From NCBI GenBank assembly GCA_021713295.1, contig JAKJJU010000017.1, positions 1 to 57,867 on the forward strand: a stretch of DNA of 57,867 nt, read 5' to 3'. Under the pieces are notes generated by a model. The model did no database searches. It was not told the DNA's origin and saw only the letters and a program-made list of their open reading frames with translations. The DNA comes from Thiotrichales bacterium 19S3-11 (GTDB taxonomy: Bacteria > Pseudomonadota > Gammaproteobacteria > Francisellales > Francisellaceae). Shown here in pieces: positions 55,993 through 57,867 of the stretch (the stretch's first letter is position 1; each line of letters starts with the position of its first letter). Made by a program: the position numbers and the translations under genes.

Positions 55993-57246
55993 ATGATTAA
56001 AACAATTAAATCATATGGGTTAATTACTTTAAGCTCTATTACACTAACAACGCTATCTTTCGCTACAGATAATACGAATCAGGGCATGATTAAAGTTAAT
56101 AATAAGCCAAATATGCAATTGGCTCAAAATAATCCAACGCAATATACTCCAAGACAATCAATACCAACAATTATCCCTGAACCACCAAAAATTAGACTCA
56201 ATGCAGCCAGTTGGGTATTAATGGACTTTCAAACAGGTGAAATTCTCACTGAAAAAAACATGAATAAAGAGCATAAACCAGCAAGCCTAACAAAAATTTT
56301 AGCTGCCTATGTAATTGGTCAAGCGCTTCATGATGGGATGATTAAATGGGGTGAAACCGTGCCAATTAGTAAAAAAGCTTGGAAGACTCCTGGCTCAAAA
56401 ATGTTTATTAAACCATCTGATCATTTAACTGTTGGCGATTTATTTAAAGGCATGGTCATTTCTTCTGGGAATGATGCAACCGTCGCTCTGGCAGAATTTG
56501 TTGCTGGGAGCGAAGAAGCTTTTGTTCAGTTGATGAACCATGCTGCCAAACAGCTTGGAATGAATCATAGCCACTTTGTAACATCTGATGGTTTACCGGC
56601 AAAAAATCAATACTCAACCGCCTATGATCTGGCTATTTTATCAAGAGCTTATATTCATACTTTCCCTGACTTATATAAACTGTATAGTCAGAAAAGCTTT
56701 ACTTTCAATGGCATCACACAGCATAATCGAAATCGCCTATTAAATAATGAAACAGGTGTTGATGGTATTAAAACTGGGTATACTGACCAAGCTGGCTTTA
56801 ATTTAGCATCTTCACAAATCAAAGATGGCCGTCGTTTAATCGCTATTGTTCTCGGCGCTCCAAGCGATAATGCAAGAACAGAAGAATCAAATAAGCTACT
56901 TACCTATGGTTTTCGCTTTTTCGAAAATTATGATATTGCTGATAGCACCAAAAAAATTGCTAAGCTGCAGATTGATAATGCTGAAACTTACCAATACCAA
57001 CTACCTGTTACAGTAAAAAATGATTTAATTGTAACGCTTGCTAAAGGTCAAAATAAGTTAATACATTTAAATGTAACAGCCAATAAAGACCTCAAAGCAC
57101 CCATTAAAAAAGGTCAACAAGTTGGCACATTAACCGTAACATTTAAAGGAAAAACGCTTGCCACAACGCCTGTCTACGCTTTAGAATCTGTTGAAAAGGC
57201 AGGTTTTTTTACGAACATAGGACATACCATCCGTGGTTGGTTTTGA
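55993..57246 (+). CDS. dacA: D-alanyl-D-alanine carboxypeptidase (PBP5/6-type)
   Basis: The ATG at 55993 is chosen: GGAG at 55977-55980 lies 12 bases upstream of it and would sit inside the frame that starts at 55975. The 417-residue product has a signal peptide (LITLSSITLTTLSFA), S98-L-T-K101 active site, S158-G-N, and K260-T-G. The C-terminal domain ends with an amphipathic helix (FFTNIGHTIRGWF) that anchors it to the inner membrane. It trims terminal D-Ala from peptidoglycan pentapeptides. Residues 30-65 form a low-complexity linker that is longer than usual in the family. Confidence 0.95.
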   Translation: MIKTIKSYGLITLSSITLTTLSFATDNTNQGMIKVNNKPNMQLAQNNPTQYTPRQSIPTIIPEPPKIRLNAASWVLMDFQTGEILTEKNMNKEHKPASLTKILAAYVIGQALHDGMIKWGETVPISKKAWKTPGSKMFIKPSDHLTVGDLFKGMVISSGNDATVALAEFVAGSEEAFVQLMNHAAKQLGMNHSHFVTSDGLPAKNQYSTAYDLAILSRAYIHTFPDLYKLYSQKSFTFNGITQHNRNRLLNNETGVDGIKTGYTDQAGFNLASSQIKDGRRLIAIVLGAPSDNARTEESNKLLTYGFRFFENYDIADSTKKIAKLQIDNAETYQYQLPVTVKNDLIVTLAKGQNKLIHLNVTANKDLKAPIKKGQQVGTLTVTFKGKTLATTPVYALESVEKAGFFTNIGHTIRGWF

Positions 57247-57253
57247 TATTTAA

Positions 57254-57745
57254 ATGCAAAAAAAATTTATATATATATTTTGGATAGCAGCGTTTATTTT
57301 GCTTACATATGTCATTCATATGGTTATGAAATCAAATCAAGAAAAACAGTTAACCCCACAGTCAAATGAAACACTCTATCGCAATACTGTTGTTTTAAAG
57401 GAGATTGACCATTCATATTTAACCTATGGTTATATCAATGGTTATAAAGTTAAGTTTATAGTAGATACAGGTGCAACTAGTGTTTCTATTCCAGAGTCAA
57501 TAGCTCAAAAAATTGGCCTTAAAAAAGGTGCACGATACCAAGCGATGACAGCAAATGGAACCATAACCGTTTATAGAACTTATATTGATAAACTAACCAT
57601 TGGCAGCATTACCTTAATAGATATTGCAGCAAGTATTAACCCCTCTTCAAACGATGACTATATTCTTCTGGGAATGAGTGCATTAAGACAACTAGAATTA
57701 CAGCAAAAAAATAATGAACTTATTTTAATTCAAACTAAATGGTAG
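57254..57745 (+). CDS. Retropepsin-like aspartic protease, membrane-anchored
   Basis: This 163-residue protein has an N-terminal membrane segment (YIFWIAAFILLTYVIHMVM) and a single aspartic-protease domain with D71-T-G-A-T (in VKFIVDTGATSVSIP), followed by IAQKIGL and a late LLGMSALRQLELQ. These are the clan AA single-lobe motifs of bacterial retropepsin-like proteins (TIGR02281-type), which act as dimers. The substrate is unknown. It begins 7 bases after dacA stop, so the two may be in one transcript. It ends at the IS-like boundary. Confidence 0.9.
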   Translation: MQKKFIYIFWIAAFILLTYVIHMVMKSNQEKQLTPQSNETLYRNTVVLKEIDHSYLTYGYINGYKVKFIVDTGATSVSIPESIAQKIGLKKGARYQAMTANGTITVYRTYIDKLTIGSITLIDIAASINPSSNDDYILLGMSALRQLELQQKNNELILIQTKW

Positions 57746-57867
57746 TGTTCACTTAAGTGTGTCAGTTTAGTTTAATAGTATGATTGTAGCTTTGCTTAAA
57801 AGGAAATTTAATCTGTTTATTTTTTTCTTAATAAAGCATACTGCAATCATAAAAAAGACAGAGTAAC
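57746..57867 (+). mobile_element. Probable left end of an IS256-like element (partial at window edge)
   Basis: Immediately after the protease stop, bases 57746-57765 match 16 of 20 positions of the reverse complement of the repeat at 149-169 and start with TGTTCAC. The following 100 bases hold no gene and include an imperfect inverted repeat (57779-57797 and 57833-57851, cores TATGATTG/CAATCATA). The element continues past the window. The transposase is not seen here. Confidence 0.5.

Overview
The window is an AT-rich chromosomal stretch from a Gram-negative bacterium, most probably a gammaproteobacterium with an intracellular or host-associated lifestyle. The evidence is a DotA/TraY-family protein of the Dot/Icm type IVB secretion system, a Francisella-type pantothenate operon (panG-panB-panC-panD), SecB, a Mla/Pqi-like phospholipid transport operon, periplasmic Cu/Zn superoxide dismutase, and several large helical or eukaryote-like proteins that look like Dot/Icm effectors. 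Legionellales/Thiotrichales (Legionella, Coxiella, Piscirickettsia, Francisella relatives) is the best fit. I cannot name the genus. No tRNA, rRNA or CRISPR array was recognised.

Layout. 1-5420 is an accessory end: an IS256-type transposase tail, two decayed HigA/XRE antitoxin remnants, a 1157-residue coiled-coil protein, and an intact mazEF-like toxin-antitoxin pair with a clear promoter. 5546-9574 carries a YqhD-type alcohol dehydrogenase, a KimA-like transporter and a DMT exporter. 9551-11005 encodes a putative hydrolase with a hexanucleotide-repeat poly-Asn tract. 11089-16110 holds accA, an MFS transporter and mutS. 16130-19642 holds dotA and a small upstream gene. 19759-25583 holds a ybgA-like gene, secB and a large repeat lipoprotein. 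25743-30193 is the conserved tyrS-thrS-infC-rpmI-rplT translation cluster, in which infC starts at AUU. 30356-31903 is a eukaryotic-like kinase. 32007-34717 holds a macrodomain protein, a yheT-like hydrolase and an MFS drug exporter. 35061-37742 is the pantothenate operon. 38394-41251 is a pair of effector-like genes, one of them a papain-like protease ending in a CaaX box. 41628-44330 holds a LuxR-type regulator, a PLP enzyme and a YciI protein. 44401-48109 is the MlaE/F/D plus auxiliary lipoprotein operon. 48118-52116 holds ppa, transporters, a SPOR-like lipoprotein and an esterase. 52143-57745 holds an effector-like gene, sodC, a frameshifted gene, a secreted protein, a DD-carboxypeptidase and a retropepsin-like protease. 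The window ends in what looks like the start of another copy of the same type of IS.

How the genes relate. Housekeeping genes are interrupted about every 5-10 kb by single long genes or pairs with strong Shine-Dalgarno sites, no signal peptide, long helical or eukaryote-like domains, and no operon link to their neighbours. Dispersed effectors in Dot/Icm-bearing genomes are arranged in this way. The strongest individual leads are the CaaX-tailed cysteine protease (38394-39095), the kinase (30356-31903) and the poly-Asn hydrolase (9551-11005). Effector status of all of them is inferred, not shown.
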